The notes: generated from the letters alone by a model not told the origin. A DNA stretch of 13,718 bases from Bacteroidota bacterium (GCA_022708005.1 JAKIZN010000014.1:1-13718); one strand, 5' to 3'; shown: positions 1 to 8,563, counted from the first letter of the stretch. Translations and numbers: made by a program.

Positions 1-1123
1 AGTAGTAGCATCGGCTGGAATTTTCGCTGTGATGGCATTTGCAGGCATTATGCCATTTATTAGCAAAGAGAAAGATTTAGAAAAAACGCCCCACGAGGTT
101 GGCTTCCAAATGTGGCTTGGTCCAATTATTCTTGCGGTGGCAGGGCTTGCATTTGGTCTAATGCCGAGCAGCACTATTGAAAAAATTGTATCGGTGGCAG
201 CAATTGGAATGGGAGTAGCTACAAGTAGTTTGCACATAGCGACTTGGCATGGGTTTAATTTACCTTTTGTGCTTAGCTTAATAACGATTGCTGCGGGGTT
301 GTTGCTTTATTTTAGCCGCGAAAAATCATATAGCCTTTTATCAAATAAAGCATTCTCATCTCAAAGCGCTGCCAAATATATTATGCCATCAACTTGGTAC
401 GATTATCTTTATGAAGGCATGTTGAAATTTGCGGAATTGCAAACGAAATTCTTGCAAAATGGGCATTTGAGGTACTACGTTGCAACTATCGTTGTTCTGT
501 TTATCTTGCTTGCGGGTGGCAGTTTCGTTGTATTCAATAGCGATTCTCAAATATCCAATGCCATAGCCATGTCAATCGAAAGAAGTGCGGCTGGAATAGA
601 TTTTTACGATATAATCATACTTGCAGTAATAGCCACATCGAGTATTTTTGCGATTTTAGCAAAAGGCAGACTAACAGCGATTGCTTCAATGGGTATGACG
701 GGAGCGATGGTATCAATCATATATATCATTTACGGCGCTCCAGATTTGGCTATGACACAGCTCGCAATAGAAACTCTGTCGGTCATATTATTCGTATTAG
801 TTTTATATAAGTTACCGCGATTTGCGGTGTATTCATCGACGCCGGCAAGAGCAAGAGACTTGCTGATTGCTATATGCTTCGGAGCACTTTTTACTAATAT
901 TATCATTTTCGTCAGTGCTTACGGTATGGTCGATTCAAAGCTGCGCGAATACTTCGCGCAAACAAGTTATTTGTTCGGGCATGGCAAAAATATTGTAAAC
1001 GTAATCCTTGTGGACTTCCGTGGTATAGATACTATGGGCGAAATCACGGTTCTTTCGATTGCAGCAGTAGGCGTCTATTCGCTGCTGAGATTTGTCAATA
1101 AAGAAGGAGGAGAAAAGAAATGA
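1..1123 (+). CDS. mrpA: Na+/H+ antiporter subunit A, C-terminal part (5' end outside window)
   Basis: Large subunit of the Mrp (Mnh) cation/proton antiporter in the cytoplasmic membrane. The reading frame is open to the left edge (first whole codon at base 2), so the ATG at 29 is internal. About 373 residues remain of a protein usually near 750-800, so the N-terminal antiporter core is missing here. What is visible is several hydrophobic helices, then the MbhD/DUF4040-like segment with the signature [15 protein letters not shown] (about 734-780), then an MbhE-like domain ending near [19 protein letters not shown]. These two C-terminal domains identify MrpA rather than the related NuoL or MrpD. 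Its TGA overlaps the ATG of mrpB by the ATGA arrangement, which suggests translational coupling. The family assignment is secure; the ion transported cannot be read from sequence. Confidence 0.93.
   Translation, partial: VVASAGIFAVMAFAGIMPFISKEKDLEKTPHEVGFQMWLGPIILAVAGLAFGLMPSSTIEKIVSVAAIGMGVATSSLHIATWHGFNLPFVLSLITIAAGLLLYFSREKSYSLLSNKAFSSQSAAKYIMPSTWYDYLYEGMLKFAELQTKFLQNGHLRYYVATIVVLFILLAGGSFVVFNSDSQISNAIAMSIERSAAGIDFYDIIILAVIATSSIFAILAKGRLTAIASMGMTGAMVSIIYIIYGAPDLAMTQLAIETLSVILFVLVLYKLPRFAVYSSTPARARDLLIAICFGALFTNIIIFVSAYGMVDSKLREYFAQTSYLFGHGKNIVNVILVDFRGIDTMGEITVLSIAAVGVYSLLRFVNKEGGEKK
1104..1110 (+). promoter_or_regulatory. Strong ribosome binding site for mrpB
   Basis: AAGGAGG lies 9 bases upstream of the ATG at 1120, inside the last codons of mrpA. 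It is a near-perfect anti-16S match and fixes the mrpB start within the ATGA overlap. Confidence 0.75.
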
Positions 1124-1533
1124 AATCAGTAATATTGCGAACGATGACAATATACCTATTGCCATTGCTACTAATTTTCTCAATTTTCCTTTTATTCCGC
1201 GGGCATAATACGCCGGGTGGCGGATTTGTTGGCGGACTTGTGTCAGCAGCAGCTTTTTCGCTGTACTTGATTGGCTTCGGAATTGATAAAGTAAGAGAAA
1301 TACTGCCCGTTGAGCCAGTGAAATTTGTTGCTTTGGGACTGCTTTTTGCTGTCGGCAGTGCGCTATTTCCAGTATTTCTCGGCAAACCATTTATGACTGG
1401 CACTTGGATGGAAGGCAGACTGCCGATAATAGGTAGCCTTGGCACCCCGACTGTGTTTGATACTGGAGTTTACTTCACTGTTCTGGGCGTTACGCTGAAC
1501 ATTATTTTTTCATTGTTTGAAGATAAGGAGTAA
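1120..1533 (+). CDS. mrpB: Na+/H+ antiporter subunit B
   Basis: Small membrane subunit (137 aa) of the Mrp antiporter. It carries the family hallmark [13 protein letters not shown] at about residues 29-41, between the first two hydrophobic helices, and ends with a [19 protein letters not shown] helix typical of MnhB/MbhF proteins. About four transmembrane segments are apparent. Length matches stand-alone MrpB (about 140 aa), so this is the group 1 arrangement with separate A and B subunits rather than an A-B fusion. The start is set by the AAGGAGG at 1104-1110 and the 4-base overlap with mrpA. Its own 3' end contains the ribosome binding site of mrpC. Confidence 0.95.
   Translation: MKSVILRTMTIYLLPLLLIFSIFLLFRGHNTPGGGFVGGLVSAAAFSLYLIGFGIDKVREILPVEPVKFVALGLLFAVGSALFPVFLGKPFMTGTWMEGRLPIIGSLGTPTVFDTGVYFTVLGVTLNIIFSLFEDKE
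1525..1530 (+). promoter_or_regulatory. Ribosome binding site that sets the mrpC start
   Basis: AAGGAG sits in the last codons of mrpB, 7 bases before the ATG at 1538. It lies downstream of the possible TTG start at 1517 and so argues for the ATG as the true start of mrpC. Confidence 0.7.
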
Positions 1534-1537
1534 AGTC

Positions 1538-1888
1538 ATGGAATTAGTTATAGCGTTAATCGTTGGAATATTAGCCACTTGTGCTTTTTATTTGCTATTA
1601 AGGCGTAGCTTGGTCAAAGTAATACTTGGGCTTGTATTTTTGGGCAATGCAGTTAATCTTACAATATTTTCGGTAGCTCGCGTAACCAAAGGAACAGCCG
1701 CGTTTATCGCTCACGATGCGGATACGCTGGGCGGCTCTTATGCCGACCCGCTGCCCCAAGCGCTAATTTTAACTGCCATCGTTATCGGCTTCGGAACTCA
1801 GGCTTTTGCAATCGCACTTTTCAGAAAGGCTTTTCAAAAAGTTGGCGACGACGACTTGGACAAAATGAATTCAACTGATATTATGTAA
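1538..1888 (+). CDS. mrpC: Na+/H+ antiporter subunit C (NuoK-like)
   Basis: Small membrane subunit (116 aa) homologous to NuoK of complex I. Three hydrophobic helices are visible, with the family motifs VILGLVFLGNAVNL in the second and DPLPQALILTAIVIGFGTQA leading into the third. These are characteristic of MnhC/MrpC. The start at ATG 1538 is preferred over an in-frame TTG at 1517, because AAGGAG at 1525-1530 lies at proper spacing from the ATG and the TTG would add seven hydrophilic residues ahead of the first helix. It begins 4 bases after the mrpB stop, and a 25-base gap separates it from mrpD. Confidence 0.94.
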   Translation: MELVIALIVGILATCAFYLLLRRSLVKVILGLVFLGNAVNLTIFSVARVTKGTAAFIAHDADTLGGSYADPLPQALILTAIVIGFGTQAFAIALFRKAFQKVGDDDLDKMNSTDIM

Positions 1889-1913
1889 CAATGAAAAATT
1901 CTTGGAGAAATAA

Positions 1914-3425
1914 ATGAATTCCGTTTTAGTATTGCCTGTTGTGGTGCCATTCCTTTCTGGGATTATTATGCTATTCCTTTGGCGGTACCGGCTGGCTCAA
2001 CGTGTAATTAACTTAATAGCATCGACTGTCTCGCTGTCGATAGCAATTTATCTTACTTGGTACATCAAAACATCTGGCATACAGAGCTTGTATGTAGGAG
2101 CTTGGCAATCGCCGTTCGGTATAATTTTCACTGCGGACTTGCTCACTGTAACGATGATACTTGTATCGGGCATTATCGGCTTTGCCACTGCGCTGTATTC
2201 GCTTGGAACTATGGACGAGCATCGAGAGCATTTTGGCTATTATCCGCTTTTGCAAATAATGATTATGGGCATTAATGGCTCTTTTATGACGGGCGACTTG
2301 TTTAATATGTTCGTATGGTTCGAAGTGCTGCTTATTTCTTCGTTCGCATTAGTAGCGCTTGGTGGCACTCGCAAACAGCTCGAAGGAGCTATCAAATATG
2401 TGGTTCTCAATTTGCTGTCGTCATCGCTATTTGTGGTCGGCGTCGGCATTCTTTATGGATTAGTCGGCGGACTAAATATGGCAGACATAGCGCAAAGAGT
2501 GCCATTAGTAGAAAATCAGGGAATGGTTACTGTGATGGCAATGTTCTTTTTAGTATCGTTTGGCATCAAAGCGGCGATATTCCCAATGTTCTTCTGGCTG
2601 CCCGCGTCGTATCATACTCCGCCCGCAGCTATTTCTGCAATTTTTGCAGGTATGCTTACAAAGGTAGGCGTATACGCACTTTTTAGAGTTTTTACTTTGA
2701 TATTTATTCAAGATATACCATTTACGCATTCTGTGATAATATTTTTGGCGATGCTCACTATGCTTTCCGGTGTGCTTGGAGCCGCCTCGCAAATGGAATT
2801 TCGTCGAATACTTTCGTTCCACATTATAAGTCAGATTGGCTATATGATATTGGGGCTTGGGCTTATGACTCCGCTCGGCATAGCTGGCGGTGTATTTTAC
2901 ATTTTCCACCATATAATAGTCAAAACTAATTTATTTTTTGTTTCGGGTATAGTCAATGAAATAAAAGGCTCTTATTTGCTGAAAAAGTTAGGTGGAGTGC
3001 TAAAGTTATATCCGATATTGGGCTTGCTGTTTTTAGTGCCAGCGTTATCGCTCGGCGGGGTGCCGCCTCTATCGGGCTTCTGGGCTAAATTTGCGGTAGC
3101 AAAGGCAGCAGTCCAATCGCAAGAGTATTGGGCTTTGGGCGTGTCGCTGCTTGTTGGTTTGCTTACTTTGTTCTCGATGATAAAAATTTGGAACGAAGTA
3201 TTTTGGAAAGAGCAAAAAGCCGAATTGGCTGGCGAACAGCGATTATTGCGGGAGATGCCTAAACTCAAAGTATTTATGATGATGTCGCCGATTGCTCTGC
3301 TTGCAATTATTACTTTAATCATCGGGCTGTATCCGCAGCCGTTTGTAGAATTTACCAACGAAGCAGCTACGCAACTACTAAATCCTTCGATGTATATTAA
3401 TGCAGTTCTCAGAGGTGGGCAATGA
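1914..3425 (+). CDS. mrpD: Na+/H+ antiporter subunit D (NuoN/NuoM-like proton channel)
   Basis: Polytopic subunit (503 aa) of the Mrp antiporter, belonging to the proton-conducting antiporter-like family shared with NuoL/M/N. Glu137 in MFVWFEVLLISS, Lys219 in SFGIKAAIFPMFFWLPASY and Lys250 in AGMLTKVGVYALFR are all present; Glu137 and Lys219 match, in number and context, the residues reported as essential in Bacillus MrpD. The segment PPLSGFWAK, typical of the later half, is also present. Length is normal for the family (about 490-500). ATG 1914 is preceded by GGAG at 1904-1907. The stop overlaps the mrpE start by ATGA. Nothing suggests inactivation. Confidence 0.96.
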   Translation: MNSVLVLPVVVPFLSGIIMLFLWRYRLAQRVINLIASTVSLSIAIYLTWYIKTSGIQSLYVGAWQSPFGIIFTADLLTVTMILVSGIIGFATALYSLGTMDEHREHFGYYPLLQIMIMGINGSFMTGDLFNMFVWFEVLLISSFALVALGGTRKQLEGAIKYVVLNLLSSSLFVVGVGILYGLVGGLNMADIAQRVPLVENQGMVTVMAMFFLVSFGIKAAIFPMFFWLPASYHTPPAAISAIFAGMLTKVGVYALFRVFTLIFIQDIPFTHSVIIFLAMLTMLSGVLGAASQMEFRRILSFHIISQIGYMILGLGLMTPLGIAGGVFYIFHHIIVKTNLFFVSGIVNEIKGSYLLKKLGGVLKLYPILGLLFLVPALSLGGVPPLSGFWAKFAVAKAAVQSQEYWALGVSLLVGLLTLFSMIKIWNEVFWKEQKAELAGEQRLLREMPKLKVFMMMSPIALLAIITLIIGLYPQPFVEFTNEAATQLLNPSMYINAVLRGGQ

Positions 3426-3895
3426 ATCGATTAGTTGTTAATATCCTATTCGGATTTATTTGGATGTTTTTGCAAGGCGATATGCACTTTTATCCTTTCT
3501 TTGAAGGCTTTATTTTGGGCTATATTTTCCTATTTATTACAAGAAAATCAGTAGGAGAAACGCCGTATTTCGCGAAAATATTCAAAGTGATTGGCTTTTC
3601 GATATATTTCATTAAAGAGATTATCGTATCGAATTTGACAGTGCTGTGGGACGTAATAACGCCGGGCGTTTATTCGACGCCTGCAATTCTTGCCATACCG
3701 CTCGATTGCAAAACTGATTTGGAAATAACTTTATTTGCTAACTTAATCACCCTCACGCCGGGCACTTGGAGCATAGACGTCTCAAGCGACAGAACTGTGC
3801 TATATATCCACGCTTTATACGTAGATGATATTGATACGTTTATCAAAGATTTGAAATCGGGGCTCGAAAGAAAACTATTGGAGGTAATGCGATGA
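3422..3895 (+). CDS. mrpE: Na+/H+ antiporter subunit E
   Basis: Subunit E (157 aa) of the Mrp antiporter. It has two or three N-terminal hydrophobic helices followed by a soluble domain carrying the family signature ANLITLTPGTWSIDVS and then LYIHAL, about residues 108-135. MrpE has no complex I counterpart, so its presence supports a true Mrp system rather than a complex I fragment. It overlaps mrpD and mrpF by 4 bases on each side (ATGA), which implies coupled translation. Length matches the usual 155-165 aa. Confidence 0.94.
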   Translation: MNRLVVNILFGFIWMFLQGDMHFYPFFEGFILGYIFLFITRKSVGETPYFAKIFKVIGFSIYFIKEIIVSNLTVLWDVITPGVYSTPAILAIPLDCKTDLEITLFANLITLTPGTWSIDVSSDRTVLYIHALYVDDIDTFIKDLKSGLERKLLEVMR

Positions 3896-4164
3896 GCTTT
3901 TTAGATATTTGCTTGTATATATCAATGCCCATGATAATCTTATCGGTGTTGATGTCGCTTTTCAGGCTTATAAAAGGTCCAGATATAGCGGATAGAATAG
4001 TATCGCTTGACGTGCTAACTTCAATATGTATTAGCTTTATGGCTGCGTATGCTATTTTTACCAAAGCTACTATGCCGCTCGACGTATCGCTGATATTAGC
4101 GCTAATTTCATTTTTAGGAACTGTATCATTTGCCTACTATCTTGAAAGGAGAAACTTAAAATGA
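3892..4164 (+). CDS. mrpF: Na+/H+ antiporter subunit F
   Basis: Short subunit (90 aa) with three predicted transmembrane helices. The family motif RLIKGPDIADRIVSLDVLTS lies between helices 1 and 2 (about residues 25-44), with the conserved Asp residues intact. TGGAGGT at 3879-3885 precedes the ATG by 6 bases, and the gene overlaps both neighbours by ATGA. Length fits MnhF/MrpF (about 90 aa). Confidence 0.94.
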   Translation: MSFLDICLYISMPMIILSVLMSLFRLIKGPDIADRIVSLDVLTSICISFMAAYAIFTKATMPLDVSLILALISFLGTVSFAYYLERRNLK

Positions 4165-4520
4165 CAACGGTACTTGAAATAATTGCTGGAATATCCGTGC
4201 TTTTGGGAAGTTTGCTATTTTTTATAACTTCCATCGGATTGCTTAAAATGCCAGATTTATATATGAGAATATCGGTTACCACCATATCTGTAACGTTCGG
4301 CTTGGGGCTAACTATGATAGGAACAGCCATATATTTCAATGAACTTGCTGTGTATGCAAGGGCGATTTTAGTCGTGATATTTGTATTTATGACTTCGCCA
4401 GTCGGTTCGCACATGATTGGCAGGTCGGGCTATCTTGACGGCAGCAAACTTTGGGAAAAATCTAAAGCTGACCATTTAGTTGGGAAATACGATTTGAAGA
4501 GCAGGCACCTTGATAGCTAA
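4161..4520 (+). CDS. mrpG: Na+/H+ antiporter subunit G
   Basis: Last gene of the antiporter operon (119 aa), with three hydrophobic helices and a hydrophilic C-terminal tail of about 25 residues. The family region reads GLLKMPDLYMRIS followed by TFGLGL. Many MnhG proteins have a histidine where this one has Ser after YMRI, a mild deviation. AAGGAG at 4146-4151 lies 9 bases before the ATG, which overlaps the mrpF stop by ATGA. No further antiporter gene follows: after the TAA the sequence enters a 134-base gap before addA. Confidence 0.92.
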   Translation: MTTVLEIIAGISVLLGSLLFFITSIGLLKMPDLYMRISVTTISVTFGLGLTMIGTAIYFNELAVYARAILVVIFVFMTSPVGSHMIGRSGYLDGSKLWEKSKADHLVGKYDLKSRHLDS

Positions 4521-4535
4521 TATTTGATCTAGCAC

Positions 4536-4552
4536 AGGTGTAGGACATCTGG
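4536..4552 (+). repeat. Single-arm copy of a 17-bp repeat upstream of addA
   Basis: AGGTGTAGGACATCTGG here is identical to the reverse complement of 8521-8537 and shares 15 bases in direct orientation with 8541-8555. The opposite arm is not intact: the preceding bases (GATCTAGCAC) only loosely resemble AGATGTCCTACACCT, so this may be a decayed copy of the hairpin downstream of addA. Confidence 0.75.
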
Positions 4553-4590
4553 GAAACAGCGTGATAGACAAGTAGAGTTTCTATTGAATT

Positions 4591-4611
4591 ATTTGGGGTT
4601 AAACTCCAAAT
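4591..4611. promoter_or_regulatory. Near-perfect dyad in the mrpG-addA gap
   Basis: Bases 4591-4598 (ATTTGGGG) pair with 4604-4611 (CTCCAAAT), with one G-T wobble and a 5-base centre. It lies 44 bases before the addA start. It has no T-run after it, so it is a poor intrinsic terminator; it could be an operator or an mRNA leader hairpin. Function is unproven. Confidence 0.35.
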
Positions 4612-4654
4612 TGAGTTAGGAATTGTATTTTTAAGCTAATGGGAACTGATAATT

Positions 4655-7600
4655 ATGGGCGATAGAAAACTTACGCAGCAGCAACAGCGCGCTCTTGCAA
4701 GGGATAGGCATATCTCTGTTATGGCTAATGCTGGCTCTGGCAAAACAACTGTTTTGACAGATAAATATATAGATATACTTTTGAATGATGAAAAAGTTGC
4801 CAAAGACCCAGCCCGGATTCTTGCTATAACTTTTACAAAAGTAGCGGCTTCCGAAATGAAAACAAGAGTAATAAAAGCCATCGATAAAATTATTGATGGA
4901 GAAAGCGAGCAAAATCGAATGAAAACTTTATATAATATCCGAGAAAGATTGAGCTACGCGAAAATTTCTACTATACATAGCTTTTGCTCATCGATATTAA
5001 GAGAATATCCCATCGAGGCTGGCATTGCACCTAACTTTACCGAATTATCAGAATTTGAGATTTCGTCCTTGAAAGCCGAAGCTATCGAAAATGTATTCGA
5101 AGATATATTGAAGCCCGAAGCAGATACTTCGAAACGCTACACTATATTTTTCGATACTTATGGATTAAATACTATTAAAAAATACATTGAATCGATAGCT
5201 TCAAAACGCGATATGTTAGATGATGCCCAAGTTTTTTACGATAAGGACAAGTCAGAAATAAAGGATTTTTTTGAGACAAAAAAATACGAATATACGGCTG
5301 CAATGGTTAAAGAATTTTTATCATATCTTGATGCCACCCAAGCAGACTTGCCTTCTAGTTTACCGGAGAAAGCGCAAGCAACATTTGAAAACTTGCGAAA
5401 CAGAATTCGCAGCTTGGGCGAAAATATCGCCCGCAATGGCAAACTCGAGATTAAGAAAGTTGAGGAATTTTGTAATGTAATGAAAGAAAAAGTTGGAAGG
5501 AGTAAATTCTCTACGCTTGTTGGAAAGTCTCTATCGAAAGAAGAGGAGGTAAAGGAAATTGAGGATAAACTGTCGAAACTTAAATCAGAGCAAGCAGACA
5601 TAATAAATAACGACGACGCTTACATCGATGATGCTGAAATGTTTATCGAGCTATCGAAGAAATTTTCAGAGGAATTTTCTAAATTAAAAGATGAAATATC
5701 AGGCGTTGATTTCGATGATATGATTTGTAAAGTCAGAGATATGCTCAAAAATGCTGAAATAGCCGCGAAAATCAGGAATGAATTTGCATATATCCTTGTT
5801 GATGAATTTCAAGACACAAATAATTCGCAATACGAAATAATCAAGGCGCTTGTGCCGAGTCTGAATGATAATTCCGTAGAACTTGATACGAGATGTTTTA
5901 TAGTTGGCGATGCCAAGCAAAGTATTTACGCATTCCAAGGGGCAGACGTTAGGGTATTCAAAACGGCAATAAAAGACATCGAGAAATGCAATAGACAGCA
6001 AATTACGCAAGGGAATATTGCCGAGCAGTTTAAATTGCCGAATAAAGTTGGCTTTTCGCCTGAATATGCCGAAACCAAAGTGTCCGAGCAAGAGCGTCAC
6101 GGGAATTTGAATTTATCAACGTCATTTCGCTTGTTGCCTGTGCCTGCCGCCTTTGTCAACTATATTTTTACGAATTTAACAGAGCCTTCGCCAAGCAACC
6201 AGTCCGATTATGAAGTATCTTACGAAGAACTTGTATGTGGGCGAGCGATAGATACGCTATTCTCAAATGCCGACGAGCAGAAGATTCAGGCAGATGAGAA
6301 GTTCGGTTCGGTATCTATATTGTTGAATATAGCGCAAAGTGGAGATAATGCAGGTCAAGCCACCGATAGCAGCGAAGAAGAATACATCGGGAGCTACGGC
6401 GAAGCCGAATTAGTTGCCAAAAGTATTATTAACATTACAAGCCAGAACTCCGAGCGCAAGGTGCTAAAAAATGGGGAATACGTAAAGCCTGATTTTGGCG
6501 ATATTGCGGTGCTGGCACGCAGCCGCAAAGGCTTTGCTACTTTGACTGATGCTATGCTGCGTTACAAAATTCCTTATGTTATGCAGAGTGGCAGCGGATT
6601 CTATTCAGCTTCAGAGATAATTGATATTACTCAATTTTTGCTTTTTTTGACAAACGAGAAAGATGATTTAGCCTTTGCGTCTATTTTAAGGTCGCCATTT
6701 TTTGGATTTTATATAGAAGAGCTTTTTGAAATACGCTTAAAAGGGGATTACGGCGATTCGTTATATGCAAGATTCAAGATTTATGCGGACTCATTGCCCG
6801 AAAATTCCGATAGCCGTGCAAAATGCGAACGAGCCTTGGAAATTATCTCAACGCTACAATTTTACTCAACTCGTGTGCCCGTATCAAGTTTGCTTATAAA
6901 AATTATCGAAACTGGCGGCTATTGGGGAGTAGTTTCAAAATCACCAGCAGGCGAGCAAATAGAAGCTAATTTTGAGAAACTTATTGATTATGCGAGAAAA
7001 TTCGAGGAAAAAGGATTCCGCACTCTAAATGACTTTGTTGAAGAGTTAGTGCAGCTATCCATAGATTCTAAAGAGGCAGAGGCGACGTTTAAAACGGGCG
7101 AAAATGCTGTAAAAATCATAACGGTGCACGGTTCGAAAGGCACAGAGTTCCCGATAGTCTATCTTTACTCTACAAACTTCAGACCGCCCAATATCGGCTC
7201 GCCAATTTTAGATAGCGATTATAGGCTAAATTTCAGATTTAAAACTTGGATTAATGATGAATTGCAGCCTGTAGAGCAGTATATTACTGCTATCGCAAAA
7301 GAGCATCATAAGAAAATTGAGGAAGCAGAACAAAAAAGATTGTTATATGTCGCCTTGACTCGTGCCAAAGACCATTTGATTATTACTGCTGAAGTAAAGC
7401 CAGTCAAAGACGGCTTATCGAAACCATCTGGCTTTTATAAGTATATATTAAAAGGGCTTGGGCAGGAAGCTGATCCACCCAGCCAATCGGGAGAAATTCA
7501 TCTCGAACCATCAAAGTTAAAAATATTAAGTAATGGCAAATTCGAGGAACGTGATTTTGACTTTAAAGTTACTTTTTCTACTGAACTTCCTGCTGAAGTA

Positions 7601-8410
7601 GAAAAGCCAGAAAATGCCGCGATGTTGCCAGAAGTAACGGCTACTCCCTCAGTAAAGCTATCATTAGAGCCAATAGAGCCAAGTTTCATCAATGGGATAT
7701 ATTCGGCGAGCAGTCTTATAGAATTTCGGGACGAACAAGAAAAATATGTGCTGAGCAATCTGCTGGGAATGGAAGAGTCGAAGTTAGAATACAAAGCGAG
7801 CGAAGAGTCACCTTCTGGCATGGTTATTGGCAGTATAATCCATAGTATAATGGAATTGATTCCGAAATGGGCGACCGCCGATGGGGCTGATGTCCAAAAA
7901 TTGGGTGAATTTGCCACCGCTAAATTGCAGAATTATGGATTGCCCGCAACTGATGAGATAAGCGGCAGGATTATTGGCGAGTGCAAAGCCGCGGCTGAAA
8001 GCGAATTTATTCAAAAGCATTTGCAGCAGTTGATAGATGCTAAGTTAGAATATGAACTGAATATGCCGATAGGCGATGATTTTATCACGGGCTATTTAGA
8101 TTGCCTTGTGGAAGTTGCACCTAATACTTATGAAGTGTGGGATTGGAAGTCGAATATGATACATTCGGATAATCATTTGCTTGACTTAGGAGAGCATTAT
8201 AAGTTGCAAATGGAAATATATGCTATGTTTGTTTTGTTGCTATATCCCGATATGCCTCACTGCACTTGCAGACTGCTATTCACCAACCGAGCGCCGCGCT
8301 CAGTTAAAGATGAAGATTGGATAGTCAGCTATAAATTTGAGCGAGCGTCGCTCGGCGGCATAAAATCGAAAGTATCAGAATTAATTGCAAAGAGCAAGAT
8401 AACAACATAG
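4655..8410 (+). CDS. addA: AddA/RecB-type UvrD helicase with C-terminal nuclease domain
   Basis: ATP-dependent 3'-5' helicase/exonuclease of the kind that processes DNA double-strand ends for recombination (1251 aa, normal for AddA). Helicase motifs in order: Q motif LTQQQQRA (6-13), Walker A ANAGSGKTT (24-32), motif Ia AITFTKVAASEMKTR (57-71), STIHSFCSSILREYP, DFDDM (352-356), Walker B VDEFQD (382-387), motif III GDAKQSIYAFQGAD (418-431), motif IV Arg492, motif V TVHGSKGTEFP (823-833), motif VI LLYVALTRAKDH (896-907). A charged, probably coiled stretch (about 292-350) lies in the 1B region. The C-terminal RecB-family nuclease has His1063, Asp1149, Asp1163-Trp-Lys1165 and Gln1185xxxTyr1189, so the active site appears complete. 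ATG 4655 follows an in-frame stop at 4637. No addB or recC/recD lies nearby, which is unusual since addB and addA are commonly adjacent. Confidence 0.93.
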   Translation: MGDRKLTQQQQRALARDRHISVMANAGSGKTTVLTDKYIDILLNDEKVAKDPARILAITFTKVAASEMKTRVIKAIDKIIDGESEQNRMKTLYNIRERLSYAKISTIHSFCSSILREYPIEAGIAPNFTELSEFEISSLKAEAIENVFEDILKPEADTSKRYTIFFDTYGLNTIKKYIESIASKRDMLDDAQVFYDKDKSEIKDFFETKKYEYTAAMVKEFLSYLDATQADLPSSLPEKAQATFENLRNRIRSLGENIARNGKLEIKKVEEFCNVMKEKVGRSKFSTLVGKSLSKEEEVKEIEDKLSKLKSEQADIINNDDAYIDDAEMFIELSKKFSEEFSKLKDEISGVDFDDMICKVRDMLKNAEIAAKIRNEFAYILVDEFQDTNNSQYEIIKALVPSLNDNSVELDTRCFIVGDAKQSIYAFQGADVRVFKTAIKDIEKCNRQQITQGNIAEQFKLPNKVGFSPEYAETKVSEQERHGNLNLSTSFRLLPVPAAFVNYIFTNLTEPSPSNQSDYEVSYEELVCGRAIDTLFSNADEQKIQADEKFGSVSILLNIAQSGDNAGQATDSSEEEYIGSYGEAELVAKSIINITSQNSERKVLKNGEYVKPDFGDIAVLARSRKGFATLTDAMLRYKIPYVMQSGSGFYSASEIIDITQFLLFLTNEKDDLAFASILRSPFFGFYIEELFEIRLKGDYGDSLYARFKIYADSLPENSDSRAKCERALEIISTLQFYSTRVPVSSLLIKIIETGGYWGVVSKSPAGEQIEANFEKLIDYARKFEEKGFRTLNDFVEELVQLSIDSKEAEATFKTGENAVKIITVHGSKGTEFPIVYLYSTNFRPPNIGSPILDSDYRLNFRFKTWINDELQPVEQYITAIAKEHHKKIEEAEQKRLLYVALTRAKDHLIITAEVKPVKDGLSKPSGFYKYILKGLGQEADPPSQSGEIHLEPSKLKILSNGKFEERDFDFKVTFSTELPAEVEKPENAAMLPEVTATPSVKLSLEPIEPSFINGIYSASSLIEFRDEQEKYVLSNLLGMEESKLEYKASEESPSGMVIGSIIHSIMELIPKWATADGADVQKLGEFATAKLQNYGLPATDEISGRIIGECKAAAESEFIQKHLQQLIDAKLEYELNMPIGDDFITGYLDCLVEVAPNTYEVWDWKSNMIHSDNHLLDLGEHYKLQMEIYAMFVLLLYPDMPHCTCRLLFTNRAPRSVKDEDWIVSYKFERASLGGIKSKVSELIAKSKITT

Positions 8411-8503
8411 CGGCGGGCGCCTTATATGTTTTGAAACTCTAACTGACTGCATATTTGGGAGGGCTAGGTTTTAAGATGGTGGCTGTCTTATAAGGTAATA
8501 GGT

Positions 8504-8521
8504 GAGAGCGTCAGCGTTCTC
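8504..8521. repeat. Hairpin 1 of the intergenic repeat island
   Basis: GAGAGCG (8504-8510) pairs with CGTTCTC (8515-8521) around a TCAG loop, with one G-T wobble. It abuts the perfect inverted repeat at 8523-8555, and the two probably form one repeated unit. A much weaker likeness (AACAGCGTGA) follows the 17-bp copy at 4536-4552. Confidence 0.55.
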
Positions 8522-8522
8522 C

Positions 8523-8555
8523 AGATGTCCTACACCTCGAAGGTGTAGGACATCT
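8523..8555. repeat. Perfect 15-bp inverted repeat between convergent genes
   Basis: AGATGTCCTACACCT (8523-8537), a 3-base spacer CGA, then AGGTGTAGGACATCT (8541-8555): a perfect 15-bp stem with a triloop. On the + strand it is followed by ATTTT, so it may double as a weak terminator for addA; on the - strand no T-run follows. The same sequence recurs upstream of addA at 4536-4552, which favours a dispersed REP-like element over a gene-specific terminator. Confidence 0.85.
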
Positions 8556-8563
8556 ATTTTGCT

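Noticed and set aside
1517..1537. TTG start for mrpC seven codons upstream of the ATG
   Set aside because: The ribosome binding site at 1525-1530 lies downstream of this TTG and fits the ATG at 1538; the extra residues are charged and precede the first helix.
2550..2912. Antisense reading frame inside mrpD (120 codons)
   Set aside because: Shadow of a well-supported membrane protein gene; no recognisable motif and no ribosome binding site.
1..4520. Complex I or membrane-bound hydrogenase fragment
   Set aside because: mrpE, mrpF and mrpG are all present in the A-to-G order and no quinone-binding, hydrogenase or Fe-S subunits occur, so a plain Mrp antiporter explains everything.
4521..4654. 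tRNA or small structured RNA gene in the mrpG-addA gap
   Set aside because: No cloverleaf or T-loop sequence (GGTTCGAATCC-like) is present; only the dyad and the 17-bp repeat stand out.
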